Below, in pieces: positions 1-11,112 of a DNA stretch of 64,000 nt (position 1 is its first letter; every line of letters begins with the position of its first letter). Position numbers and translations under genes: made by a program. The notes under the pieces were generated by a model, which saw only the letters and a list, made by a program, of their open reading frames with translations, had not been told where the DNA came from and searched no databases. Source of the stretch: Salminus brasiliensis (Eukaryota; Chordata; Actinopteri; Characiformes; Bryconidae); the NCBI RefSeq assembly GCF_030463535.1, contig NC_132888.1:10182081-10246080 (forward strand), given 5' to 3'.

Positions 1-704
1 GTCATCATCCAAACTTACAGCCTGGCACTAGAGGTAGAGAAAACACAGGGTGATTTTAAAGGTAAATTCTAAAGATGAATAATCAACCTGAGTGTAAGTA
101 TGTGAGTAGTAAACAAGAAGTGTAAAATATATTCTGTTAAACTGTAATACATATACATAATCCTAACCATGTCATGCATGATGTGAGATTTATTGATGAG
201 ATTTTCTTTTAATTCTATAATCAATGATTTTCTCTCACAACAAACCACTGTTGTTGAAATAATGTCAAGATTTACAATCCAATTTTTCATAACCTTTTTT
301 TCATTATTCTAATATTCATTGTTGTTATTTTTATTTTTTATTCAGTATTTTACTTTTATTCAAAATCTGAAGTCATTTTATATAATGTATAATATAACTG
401 ACACTAAAAACTATAGACTAAAGTCTAGTTAACTTTTTTTTTTTTAAGATTTTTCTAATAAACTACTTTTCTTACATTCTTAAAATATGCATTACTGTTC
501 TCATATGAATTTCCTCTATGATTTGAAGGAATGTGATCAATAAATACAGTACAAGGAACAGATTACTAATTGGGTGTGTCCAGTGGCATTATTTGGCCTT
601 ATCTTTGATGGCTTTTGTGTTCTGTGGACGCATTGACAAATACATAAAATGTTGCTGCCTAAAAATAAAAAACACTTACGACTGCTGAGTTATTGTAACT
701 GTGA

Positions 705-761
<57 letters not shown>

Positions 762-1794
762 TATATATATATAATATAAATCAAGGGCAAGTCACTTTAT
801 TTCAGCGAACTCTACTGTATGACAGACTGCATGGCAATAGATGGAATGTAGTGTGTGTTTTTTTTTTGGTTTTGTGGTTTTATGGTCAGTAATTGTATGT
901 TATAGATATTCAAATCAAAGGGTAAAACAAAGGTAAAAACGGCCTAGCAGTGATCCAGTGCTAAGTGGCATGGGTTCCAAAATATGCTTGCCAAGTTTAC
1001 CAAGCTTCTGGTCAAACAGAAAGATTATAGACTTAGAAAGACTTAGCCTAACAAATTAAAAATGAATTGAGAAAGAGAATTCTAAAATGGGCAGCTAGAG
1101 AGCGAAGACGTACAGTGTCTAGCGTTTTTTTTTATTAATAGAGTGCAGTTAAACAGTCACTGGTTAATCAGTATTTTTGGATAAAAACTCAACTAGAAAA
1201 TGAAAGGATACTCCACGCCACGCAATAATGTATTAAAGAGTACAAGTCAGGAGACAAATAGAAAAAACTCACTGAACATCCCCTGAAGCTTACTTAAAGA
1301 AATGGTACACAAGAGCATGCCGTCCTCACAAACTGAGTGACTGAGCATCAAGGAGAATAGTGAAGGAGGTAACAAAGACTCTGCATGTCATAGACTCTTG
1401 ATTGAATTCTACATCATTCACAGCTTTTCTCAGAGTTGCATGGGGTGTCCTATGGTCTTCATGGTGCATTTCTATTCAGGAATACTGATTAACCAGTGAC
1501 TGGGCCTTCCAGACAGATGTCTTTATACTATGATCTCTTGAGACACGTTCACTGATCTCCATTTTAGAATAAGAAATATTGATTCTGATTTTTTATGATA
1601 TGATTATACATCCATTCTAGTACTAATTGAAAGAACACTAGCTCCAACTGCCTGGAGCTCTGTTGAATTAGGTCATTCACTTAAGAATATTTATGCAATC
1701 ACTTATTTTACATTTGAATGATTTGTTGAAGTAACCTTTTTATTTATAAAAGCAATAAAATAGGGATAAATCAAAAGGAGTGAATGATTTTATA
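1..1794. other. AT-rich spacer, no gene seen
   Basis: I see no reading frame with recognisable domains, no RNA gene and no convincing exon here. The stretch is AT-rich and its only distinct structure is the (TA)n tract listed separately. Confidence 0.6.
709..758. repeat. (TA)n microsatellite
   Basis: About 25 uninterrupted TA dinucleotides, followed by a degenerate TA-rich tail to about 780. It is probably length-polymorphic. Confidence 0.95.
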
Positions 1795-1802
1795 GGCACT
1801 GT

Positions 1803-2020
1803 ATTCACTATTAAATGTATAAGATCCTTGAGAAACTTGAAGTTCTTCAGTTTAAAACTGTGGAGGAACCTTGAGGAACCTTCAAGGAACCATTTTCTTC
1901 TAAAAAAAAAAACTTTTTCTTGAAGGTTCCTCAATGCACCTCAAGAAGTTGCTCCACAGTTTCAAACTGAAGAACCTCCAAATGTTTCTCAATGATCGTA
2001 TATGTTTAACAGTGTACATA
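1803..2020. mobile_element. Hairpin MITE (long inverted repeat)
   Basis: The left arm (about 1805-1890) and right arm (about 1915-2018) are imperfect reverse complements over roughly 80-100 bases. Both contain the core TTCAGTTT.AAACTGTGGAG and repeated AAGGTTCCTC words. The arms are separated by a short loop with an A-run. It would fold into one long hairpin, as palindromic MITEs do. The minus-strand reading frame across it (1740-1934) is a by-product of the palindrome. Confidence 0.75.
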
Positions 2021-2831
2021 AAGACCAGTCTTGTTTGAACTGTCAAGAAATATAGTTATAGAATTAAGCAATTATCAGTGTTTCAAGTTTTCCATAAATG
2101 CAGAACAACTGGTCCATACTTTTTTAGGAACAATACAATAATTTTTAAAGAAAACCTGACATAATTTGAGTTTGAGAGTTTGAATGAAATGAAAAGAGAA
2201 GTATAAGTTCATGTTTAATATCTGTTTAAAAATAAAGATGGGCATGCATAGAGTTTCTTTTTTAATAAAGAGGAAGAAAAATACTATTTTGGAGTTACTT
2301 CCAGGAAATATGAACTATAAAACAGAAGAATGATTTTTCAAAACTTGTTTTGATTTGTCAGCGATGCTGACATAAGGTAGTGCTTAAGCTACAGAGGTTT
2401 TCTGAGAAATGCTTGTTAATTAATGAATTCGTTAACAAAGTACTTAGCATTATGAAACATTTGTGAAACTCATCCTTGTGTTTTCACTGGAGTACCTTTT
2501 GAACACTCAGATAATGTCAAAGATAAGATAAGGTCCAAAGTATTCTGCATTATTTCTTTCCACTAGTAGGCTAGTGATACCCATTCTCTCTCAAAATGTG
2601 CATCCACCACTCTAGAATATACACTTTCTCGAGTTTCAATTTCATAAACTCTCAACTTTTAATTTTTGGATGGTCAACATGTGGTCTTGTTCAAACAGAT
2701 GGAAAACATGCAAATGTTTTTCAGTTCCACAATTAATGCTGAGAATACAATCCTGTGTTTAGTTCTCAGAGTTCTTTGAAATGAAGAATTCAAGATCAAG
2801 AAGTACAGTTCCTCTTCTCATACCACACCCA

Positions 2832-3206
2832 TTAAGATTTATTCTGCAGGAGCCCCGCTTTCACAGGAACAGAAGCGGTGGGCACTGCTTGCTTTGGGGC
2901 AGTCACAGATGCCACTGCCTGAACAGAGCTAGAAACAGGGGCAGCTGGCACTGCTTGCCCTGTAGCAGGTGCGGATACCACAGCCAGGACAGAACCAGGG
3001 GCAGCTGGCCTGGTAGTTGGCGCAGATGCAACTGCCTGGACAGGAACAGAGGTGGGTGGGGCCGCAGAGACAGGAACAGAGGCCGGAGGCCTGGGCGTAG
3101 ACACTGGAGTCTGGACCTTGGGCGCAGACACTGGAGCCGGGATAAACTCTTCTGGTTCAAGGAGCACAGTCATGAGGAAGTCCATAATGTCCCATGAAGG
3201 AACCAA
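2832..3206 (-). other. Pro/Ala/Val-rich low-complexity reading frame, probably retroelement-derived
   Basis: This is an uninterrupted 124-codon minus-strand frame. A short start segment (SWDIMDFLMTVLLEPEEF) leads into degenerate tandem motifs such as PVSAP, VQAVASAP and GQAVPAAP, with no aromatic residues in the repeats. I recognise no enzyme domain. It lies just downstream, in minus orientation, of the LTR-like repeat at 3485-3895, which suggests the proline-rich part of a decayed gag-like gene. A coding minisatellite or an exon of an unknown gene are the alternatives. The opposite strand is also open (2781-3197), but that is expected from the repeat composition. Confidence 0.35.
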
Positions 3207-3484
3207 TCCTTCCTCAAGACATGCACCCAGTTAGCCTCACCTCTCCAGTCCTGAGACTTGAGGCCAAGAGTACCATTCTGCAACACCCCCCACTTATCTT
3301 ACTGCTCTCAAAAGGAGAATTATCTGGTGAGGAAAAGACTCCAGTACATCTCCTGCACTGACTCTTACATTACTGTGGGTAGTGGAGGTCTCCTAAACCT
3401 CCCACACATACCCGACAGGCAGACCAGGGAGGGGGGTCGCCTTATTGCATATCTGGCCCAGGTATCACCTCCTACTTCCATTTT

Positions 3485-3895
3485 TGGATCTGGTCTTCTT
3501 CCATGGTTTGTATAGGTCAAAGACAGAGGCAGGCGTACACACAGGATATGTATTAATAAATGAAAATAAAACAAAACAAACACTAGAATTACCAAATAAA
3601 ACAATAAGAGAATCATGCAGAAATGGGCCAAGTCAACAAACCATAAAACAAACATAAACATGCACAGGACCAGACAAGGGATGACTGAAATAAAGGGGTA
3701 CTTATACAGAGACTAACAAGGGAGTCATGAGGAACATCTGGGACTAACAAGGGGGCATGGCTACAGAGGAGGCACAGGTGGAGACACTAATTACCGGGAG
3801 GGGCTAGAACTGACAAGACACAAACAGAGTTGTGTTTGGGAGCACATGGCAACACAAAACAGAGGCAGACATGACAGAACAGGGCTGGCACGACA
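3485..3895 (-). mobile_element. LTR-like dispersed repeat, copy 1
   Basis: It shares ordered blocks with the repeat at 34811-35186: AGGCAGACGT-like start, CTTATACAGAGACTAACAAG, AACAAGGGGGC.TGG, GGCACAGGTGG and an end in GACA. Read on the minus strand it begins TGTC and has a TATA-like CTGTATAAG. The flank ATTTT (3480-3484 and 3896-3900) is a possible 5-bp target duplication, but the left border is less certain than in copy 2. Confidence 0.55.
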
Positions 3896-3900
3896 ATTTT

Positions 3901-5641
3901 ACAATCACCTTTCATTACTATATTCTACATTTGCAATAGGACCCTCAGTTGATTTATGTGCACCAGTCTTTGTGAACCTTTTATTTTTATTTATTTATTT
4001 ATTTTTATTTTGCATTTGCAAAAAGCATATTTATAACCATAATGACCATGATACCAGTAATGTTTCACTATTTACCACATATATTTATGTATTCTAATAT
4101 CATGTGATTGATACATGATTCTTCTCTGTAGTGGGCCCAATTGGTCCTACATAGTTAAAGTATATGCTTTACATAAGCATTTAGTGGACAGTTGGATGAT
4201 CTGTATGTTTCATTCATATCAATCAAAAAAATAAAAAATGTCCTTGACAGATATACATTGTTAAAACACAGAACTGTGTTTAACTCCACAGATGGTAAGA
4301 CTGTCTATAATGTCAAGGCAGTCTATAATCATAGTTTGAAAGTGATCGTTGGCCGATCCTGTCAAGTGTACTGCTTTATTTATATAGAAATGATTGTTTA
4401 TTGTATTATAAATGTATTTTGTTATCTGCATGTTTTTACAATTAGAAAATCATTCTTAGAAAGTGATGTATTTTTATATGTCTGATATGTAATTAAATTC
4501 AAAATTGCAATTCTGCTATTAAAGCATTAATGTGTATAAATATCAACATATAAAACTTTAACCTTTAAATGCGATATATAAAACTTTGACCTTTGAACAT
4601 AACCTCTAAACTTCTCATTTGTCTATTCATCTCAAGAGCATTCCTTCTGTGGTGAAGTGTGAAAATAGCATAATGTGAAGTCCCTTGTGCAACCTATTTT
4701 CTTGCATATCTGGTTAATTTTTACAAAATTTCTCTTTAATGTTTGAGGAACAAACATATGGCATAATGCATATAACACGTATGCACGTTATATCAAAACA
4801 ATCCCATTTATTTTATGAACATTTCTAGGTCATATGGGCTTTTACTTCTGTATTATTTCATTCAATTCCTCAATATTTAATTTTCAAAACCTCCTTATCA
4901 TTGTCATAGTTTTCATGTTCAATTATTTCAGTTCAGAGTGGCAGAGATATAATCCCTGTAGCTAAAGGATATGCCAGATACAACAGGACACCTTCAGAGG
5001 TCTTGTGAAGTCCATGCCTCTAGTATTCAGATCAGAGCACAAGGGGGACCCACTCAGTATTGGTAGGTGGTGTTAATGACTCATTGGTGTATGTAAATTC
5101 AGAGGAATAACCCTATTTGCACAGACTTCAAGGTTTGGAGCCCACTGTCACACTAAGAATACATGGTACACTAAGCTGTGGGTGGTGCACCCACACAGTT
5201 GATGAACGTAGTAACCATATTTCACAAGCAAGAGTAGCTCCCAGAAACTGTAAGCTGTAAGCCATTACCAAGTAGAATTTTGATGTCCCTCCCACCACCT
5301 TCTCCTCCTATGTTGTCCCCAGTGGTGCTTCTAGCTTGTAGGGTACCCTGGGAGAACCCCCCTTCAGCACTCTATCCCTCCTATGCTATTTGTATTAACA
5401 TAGCAAGTAATATAGCAAGGTAGGCTCTCAAACATTATTACAAGGATGACATTATACTCATAACATCAGTCAGAAAATACCAAATAGTAGTTAATCATTC
5501 TTATGTTGTGACATTTTGTGAGCTAAGAGACATTGAAGTGGTTGGCTAGATGTTTTTGGAGAGTTATGAGTGCTCACTGTCATGATGTAAACTAAACTGA
5601 GAGACAAAGAGTGACCAGACATCCTCTTTTTCCCAACCTGC
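3901..5641. other. Spacer without a recognised gene
   Basis: AT-rich sequence with short frames only. The longest is 97 codons at 4192-4485 on the + strand, with no domain features. I saw no tRNA, exon or clear repeat family. Confidence 0.5.
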
Positions 5642-6189
5642 TGTCATGATCCACTCAGTCTGACAATGACAGGAGAACACTCGCAGGGGATGGACCTAAG
5701 CGAGGAGCTTATTGATAACAATAAACCATAAACAAAACAGACATGCAGCACCAATTACCAGGGATAAGGAAGAACTAAACAAAACTGTGACAAACTAGCT
5801 GCTAAGCTAGCTAGGTAGAGAGAGAGTCCTCTTGTACAAGGATGCACTCTACAGACCAGACCAGTGAATACTGAGGCTCTACCATTAACTGAATAACCTG
5901 GGTGCATGTGGTGCACTAAGGGTAATCCTCAGCAACCAGCAGCTGCCCCTAGCCCTACTTAAATACACCAGCCCACAGGTGTAACACATTAACCAGACAA
6001 TGAACAGTCACATGACAAACAAAACCAGAAACCAAAATGGCGACGAGGGTCAACCCAAAAGTCCATTTCAACATAAAAGTCCTTCCTTCGAATAAACCCG
6101 ACATGGTTCAGTAACAAATAGTTCATCTTCTCCTGTGAGCCGCGGCCCGGGACCGCCTTTGCGGCGGGCGCGGCGGCGCGGGCGTGACA
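5642..6189 (-). mobile_element. Solo LTR with perfect 5-bp target duplication
   Basis: A 548-bp block starts TGTCATG and ends GTGACA, flanked on both sides by CCTGC (5637-5641 and 6190-6194). TG...CA ends plus a 5-bp duplication are the hallmark of an LTR retroelement. On the minus strand a TATA-like GTATTTAAG lies near 5960, and a TTATTG/AATAAA-like region near 5715 would be the polyadenylation side, so the LTR is minus-oriented. There is no internal domain, PBS or polypurine tract beside it, so this is a solo LTR left by recombination. Positions 6140-6186 are extremely GC-rich compared with the surroundings. Confidence 0.8.
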
Positions 6190-6659
6190 CCTGCCCTCTT
6201 TTCAGGATCTAAGCAATGCGTTCGGCCAGGAATTTTAAATTGCATAAACATCTGGGAATTCACTTTGATCTCCTCATTTTTTTTAATAGCTTTAACATTT
6301 TATCTTTAACTTCACATTAAATTCCACCTTTTCTGTACAACAACTGGTCTATATGTACTCACATCTAAATAACCATTGCATTAAAAAATTACCAATAAAA
6401 ATAAAAACCCTCCAAATATGCAAAAAATCTTAACATTCAATGTAAGTCAATGTAAAAACAAATGTTGGAGGATTTCTATTGGTCCATTCATCCTGAAATA
6501 CTACCACAGTACTACGAACAGTTCCAATGGTAAAAAAAATATCCTGTCACTGAGACCAGGAGGACTACAAATTGTCCAGTGGAATAGCTGACCTTTACTG
6601 AGTTTTATTTATTTTTTTATGCTGATTGAGATTGTATGTGATAAAGGTGGGGTGGATTG

Positions 6660-7050
6660 TCTATAGAGATCCATAGTGAGGATGGATCACTTGACGGCCT
6701 GGAGAAAGAAACTACACCAGCTTCTGTACCTCCTGCCACTTAGCAGCTATAAGGTTCTTCATTATCCTGTTGACCTTCCTAAGGCAGCGGAGGATTGGGG
6801 GCTGATAGTGATGTACCCTCTGCAAAGGTTTCTGCTCGGGATTGCTGTAGTTCCTGTACCAGTTGGTGATATAGCAAAGCACAGCACAGGTTTGAGAATT
6901 CAAATCAGATGAGAGGAAGAAGAGAGGGATGAGGACACAGCCCTGGGTGGCTTGGGTGTTAATTGTCAGTAAGGAGGACGAGATGTTGCCCATTCTTGCC
7001 ACCTAGTGAATCAGGAACTTCAGGATCCAACAGCATAGAAACTGTTCAGA
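6660..7050 (-). pseudogene. Degraded LINE reverse-transcriptase fragment
   Basis: The minus strand at 6712-7002 encodes a segment containing TQATQGCVLIPLFF, a decayed form of the PQGCVLSPLL motif of LINE reverse transcriptases. It is followed by a few conserved-looking residues and then by a tail reading CLRKVNRIMKNL. The region is short, 5'-truncated and non-functional. It resembles the 3' part of fish Rex1/L2-type LINEs; I cannot assign the clade. Confidence 0.55.
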
Positions 7051-7910
7051 CCTAGATCCTGTCTGCCACGCTGCTAGATAATTGAGCTTGTTCGTTTAAA
7101 AAAGGTTCATGTGTGTATAGTTCAGTCAGCTTTTTTTTAATTTCCCTTTCCCCAAGATGTAGGGGCGGGACAGGGGAGGGGGATTTTTTTCTGAGGGAGA
7201 CAGCAGCTGGAGTGGGTGCTGTGAATGCAGGTGTGTTATCAGCTCGATGCCACATAATGACTGTGCTGTTAACTGAGTGAAGTGACGGTACTGTATCTCC
7301 TCGTTAAGCTGCTTACTAGCTCAGTTCAGGCTAGCAAAAGGCCTCACTATGATCCTAGATGGCGCCCACCGTGGCAGACGTCTTTGTGTGTTCCTCCAGT
7401 AGCCAACGTTATTTATTATTTATTTTAAATGTCAAGTACACATCCGGAACATTTAGTTACAGTAGAGAGGCACTCCTGGAGATTGGTAAAGTTCGACATG
7501 AACTTAACTTTAGCCTTTCTGACTTCAGCTTTCTGTTACGCTCGCACTCCACCAGCACCGCGCAAGGCCCCGCAGCACCGGCCTCGAGTGAGTGGCGCAG
7601 CCGACGAACAGAGCGGCCAAAGCGGAAGCGGGGCAAGAGAGGTGTGCTACATGCTAGGCTAAAGGCGAGAGCTACGCGGCCACCGCTACCTAGCCTGTTG
7701 CTAGCTAATGTTCGCTCCCTCGAAAACAAGCTGGATGAGCTGAGAACCAGAGTAACAACTCAGCGTGAGATCAGAGAGTGTTGTGCTCTGATCTTCACAG
7801 AAACCTGGCTTTCTGGCAACACGCTAGAATCAGCGATCCAGCTAGACACGCACTCCGTTCACCGCGGCGACCGCACGGCAGCGTCGGGGAAGGACAAAGG
7901 CGGTGGTGTC

Positions 7911-8230
7911 AAATCAAATAAAAATCAAATCAAAATCAAATCAAAATCAAATCAAATTTTATTTGTCACATACATAGTCATACACAGTATAACTTGCAGT
8001 GAAATGCTTTTTTGACAGTCTGCCCACATCAAGCTATACAATAAAAATCTACATTTAAACTTAACGAAACCTTAACTTAATGAAGTAAAGTGCAAAAGTG
8101 CAAAAAGAAAATAAAAATAAAAAATAGAATAAGTTACATTTAAGTTAAAGAATAAAATATAAAAATATGAAAATGTAGAAATATAAGCAAAAAAACAAAA
8201 AACAAAATACAAATATACAAATATATATAC

Positions 8231-8272
<42 letters not shown>

Positions 8273-8486
8273 ATACATATGTACATATTTATCTGTATGT
8301 AAGTGTATGTGTGGGTTAAAAAGAAATATTTCCATTATTGTCCGTAGTGTGTTTTCCGTGAGCCATGGTTGTGTATTGTAGTGAGTGAGGGTCCAGTTTG
8401 TGTATGTAGATACTTTGATTTAGTGTCCTAGTCCCTGTCCCCTGTCCCCATTCAAGGCACGGATGGCTTGAGGAAAGAAATGGCTT
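7911..8486 (-). mobile_element. Nested retroelement insertion with (TTTGAT)n tail
   Basis: It interrupts the LINE endonuclease between GGGV and CVYVNN. GTGGTGTC flanks it on both sides (7903-7910 and 8487-8494), an 8-bp target duplication. On the minus strand it ends in repeated TTTGAT units (7911-7960) after TGTGACAAATAAAATT, which is a LINE-type 3' end. It contains a (TA)n tract at about 8229-8264. It was probably 5'-truncated on insertion. Confidence 0.75.
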
Positions 8487-8579
8487 GTGGTGTCTGTGTT
8501 TACGTAAACAACGCGTGGTGTTCAGACGTAAAGACAGTTGAAAAACATTGTCTAGCGGACTTGGAACTGCTGATGGCAC

Positions 8580-10718
8580 GTGAGCTTTCCGACGAGGGAG
8601 AACAACTTACTCGACCAAGTCTACAGCAACGTGAGGGGGGGGGGCTACAGAGCGGTGCCTTGGCCACACTTCGGACAGTCCGACCACATCTCCGTGTTCC
8701 TCTACCCAGCATACAGACAGCTCCTCAAGCGGTCACTTCCAGTGAGTAAAACTGTTAAAGTATGGAATGAAGAAACTGATTCAGTGCTTCAGGACTGCTT
8801 TGACAGTACAAACTGGGATGTGTTTAGAACCGCTGCTGTGAGAGAGGATGGTTCTGTTGATCTAGAGGACTATGCTTCTGGGGTAACTAGCTACATCAGC
8901 AGCTGCATTGAAAACATTGTCCCTTCAAAGCGCTGCATAAAGTACCCCAACCAAAAACCATGGATAAATGGTGAAGTTCGGTCCATGCTACGTGCTCGCC
9001 AGACTGCATTTCTCTCTGGCAACGCTGATGACTACAAAAGGTCTAGATACGACCTGCGTAGATCTATCAGAGAAGCTAAGAGACAGTACAGGCTGAAGCT
9101 GGAGGGCTACTACACCACAGCAGACTCCCGGAGCATGTGGCGGGGACTGCAGCACATCACTAATCATCAACAAACAAGCGGGGCGCTCACAACCAGCCAC
9201 TCTGCACTACCTGATGAGCTGAATGAGTTCTATGCTCGTTTTGATGTCCTCAACCTTGGCCAACTGAAGGACATTGCGGCCAAGGAGAGCACACAGAACT
9301 CATTACTCATTGTAACACCAGTGGATGTGCGCAGGAACCTGATGAGAATAAACCCACGCAGAGCAGCAGGCCCAGACAACATCCCCGGGCGTGCGCTCAA
9401 GGTTTGTTCATCAGAATTGGCTGATGTGTTTGTAGACATATTCAATCTGTCACTCACACAAGCTTTTGTGCCATCCTGTTTCAAGATCACCACCATCGTG
9501 CCTCTCCCAAAGAAAAGTAATGTGAGCTGCCTAAATGACTATCGCCCTGTTGCACTCACTTCAATCGTGATGAAGTGCTTTGAGAGGATAGTCATGACTC
9601 ACATCCAGAAGACCATTCCCAACACTATAGACCCTCAACAGTTCGCGTACCGCCGGAACCGGTCCACAGACGATGCAGTCAACGCTGCTCTTCACAAAGC
9701 CCTCACACACCTGGAGGGCAAGGACACATATGTCAGAATGCTCTTTATTGATTACAGTTCAGCATTCAACACGGTCATCCCACACAGACTTTCAGAAAAG
9801 CTCCTCATCCTCGGACTGACACCAGCCCTCTGCAACTGGGTGCTGAATTTTCTAACAGACAGACCCCAGTCAGTCAGAGTGGGCAGCCGCACATCCAGCA
9901 CAAGAACAGTAAGCACAGGGGTCCCTCAAGGCTGTGTGCTGAGCCCCCTTCTGTACACGCTCTTCACATACGACTGTGTGGCCTCCCAGAACAACACTAG
10001 CATCATCAAATTTGCTGATGATACTACAGTCATTGGACTGATCACTGGTGGGGAAGAAACAGCGTACAGGAAGGAGGTGGCTGAGCTGGTGGCCTGGTGT
10101 CATTACAACAATCTTTCCTTGAATGCAGACAAGACCAAGGAAATGATTGTCGATCCAAGGAGGAAGCGAGAGCTGCACACACCCCTGTACATAGGGGAGA
10201 CTGAGGTGGAGAGGGTGAAAACCTTCAAATTCCTTGGCATTCACATCAGTGAGGATCTCAGCTGGTCCCACAACACTCAGATCATCATCAGGAAGTCCCA
10301 GCAGAGACTGTACTTTCTGAGAAGGCTGAGAAAATTTGGCATGCCAGCCAAAATTCTCAGCACCTTCTACAGGAGTATGATTGAGAGTGTTCTTACCAGC
10401 TCCATCATCGTCTGGTATGGAAACTCTACTGCCCAGGACAGAAAGGCTCTCCAGCGTGTGATCAAAACCGCACAGTCCATCTCAGGAGCAGCCTTCCCCT
10501 CACTGCAGAACATCTACCATAACAGAGTCACCAGGAGAGCCCACAACATAATCAGGGACAGTACACACCCCCAGCACACACTCTTCACACTTTTACCTTC
10601 AGGCAGACGCTACAGGAGCGTGAAGTCCAGGACCACAAGACTCACAAACAGTTTCTACTCACAGGCCATCAGGCTTGTGAACACCTCACGCACTGCCTCT
10701 CCAACCCTTCCTATCTGA
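8580..10718 (+). CDS. LINE reverse transcriptase, main open part of ORF2
   Basis: The frame has 712 codons. The end of the endonuclease comes first (GQSDHISVFL). The RT core follows: a PDNIPGR segment, FIDYSSAFNTVIPHRL, PQGCVLSPLLY and the catalytic FADDTTVIG box. The C-terminal LPSGRRYRSVKSR..RLTNSF region is found in L2/Rex-type fish LINEs. The annotated start is arbitrary, because the real ORF2 began upstream (about 7359) before the nested insertion and the deletion. The RT itself has no stop, which suggests a fairly young element. Confidence 0.85.
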   Translation: MSFPTRENNLLDQVYSNVRGGGYRAVPWPHFGQSDHISVFLYPAYRQLLKRSLPVSKTVKVWNEETDSVLQDCFDSTNWDVFRTAAVREDGSVDLEDYASGVTSYISSCIENIVPSKRCIKYPNQKPWINGEVRSMLRARQTAFLSGNADDYKRSRYDLRRSIREAKRQYRLKLEGYYTTADSRSMWRGLQHITNHQQTSGALTTSHSALPDELNEFYARFDVLNLGQLKDIAAKESTQNSLLIVTPVDVRRNLMRINPRRAAGPDNIPGRALKVCSSELADVFVDIFNLSLTQAFVPSCFKITTIVPLPKKSNVSCLNDYRPVALTSIVMKCFERIVMTHIQKTIPNTIDPQQFAYRRNRSTDDAVNAALHKALTHLEGKDTYVRMLFIDYSSAFNTVIPHRLSEKLLILGLTPALCNWVLNFLTDRPQSVRVGSRTSSTRTVSTGVPQGCVLSPLLYTLFTYDCVASQNNTSIIKFADDTTVIGLITGGEETAYRKEVAELVAWCHYNNLSLNADKTKEMIVDPRRKRELHTPLYIGETEVERVKTFKFLGIHISEDLSWSHNTQIIIRKSQQRLYFLRRLRKFGMPAKILSTFYRSMIESVLTSSIIVWYGNSTAQDRKALQRVIKTAQSISGAAFPSLQNIYHNRVTRRAHNIIRDSTHPQHTLFTLLPSGRRYRSVKSRTTRLTNSFYSQAIRLVNTSRTASPTLPI

Positions 10719-11112
10719 ACTGGTTTTAAACTCTAATCTGATTTTAACTGCACCTTACACTCACTGTACTGCTGCAGTCAGAACACTGTTTACATTCGCT
10801 ACTTGCACACTATTGTTTACATTTCTTACTTGCAACCTGCACTTTATAGCTGCTGCTCTTCATACTTGCTCATACTTGCACATAAAAGCACATGTAACTT
10901 TTATTTTAATTTTTTTAATTGTAAAAAGGGAAAAGTTTACTTTAATTTTATTTACTTCAACTTATATTATTATACTTTATTTACTTTGTAAATAATATTT
11001 TTTATTATCTTTATCTATTGGTGAATGGAGGGACAGCAAAGTAAGAGTTTCATTGTACAGCGTAACTGTCTGTTTCTGCTGTGCATATGACAATAAAACT
11101 CTTGAATCTTGA

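Larger units (their letters stand above)
7345..11112 (+). mobile_element. L2-like non-LTR retrotransposon (LINE), internally broken
   Basis: The element runs from a basic N-terminal segment and the start of an AP-type endonuclease (ANVRSLENKLDELRTR, ETWLSGNTL; about 7700-7907), through a nested insertion (7911-8486), to more endonuclease (CVYVNNAWCSDVKTVE, 8495-8577) and an intact reverse transcriptase. Between the DLELLM segment and the FPTRENNLLDQVYSN segment (about 8578) the central endonuclease appears deleted and the frame changes. The 3' end has CAATAAAACTCTTGAATCTTGA, a short-repeat terminus typical of the CR1/L2 group. It cannot be autonomous as it stands. Clade assignment is by motif recollection only. 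Confidence 0.85.

Noticed and set aside
3258-3661. Overlapping short frames on both strands
   Set aside because: They lie in or beside the LTR-like repeat and show no protein features.
8072-8335. 87-codon minus-strand frame
   Set aside because: Crosses the TA/TATA-rich part of the nested retroelement and encodes only Tyr/Ile/Phe repeats.
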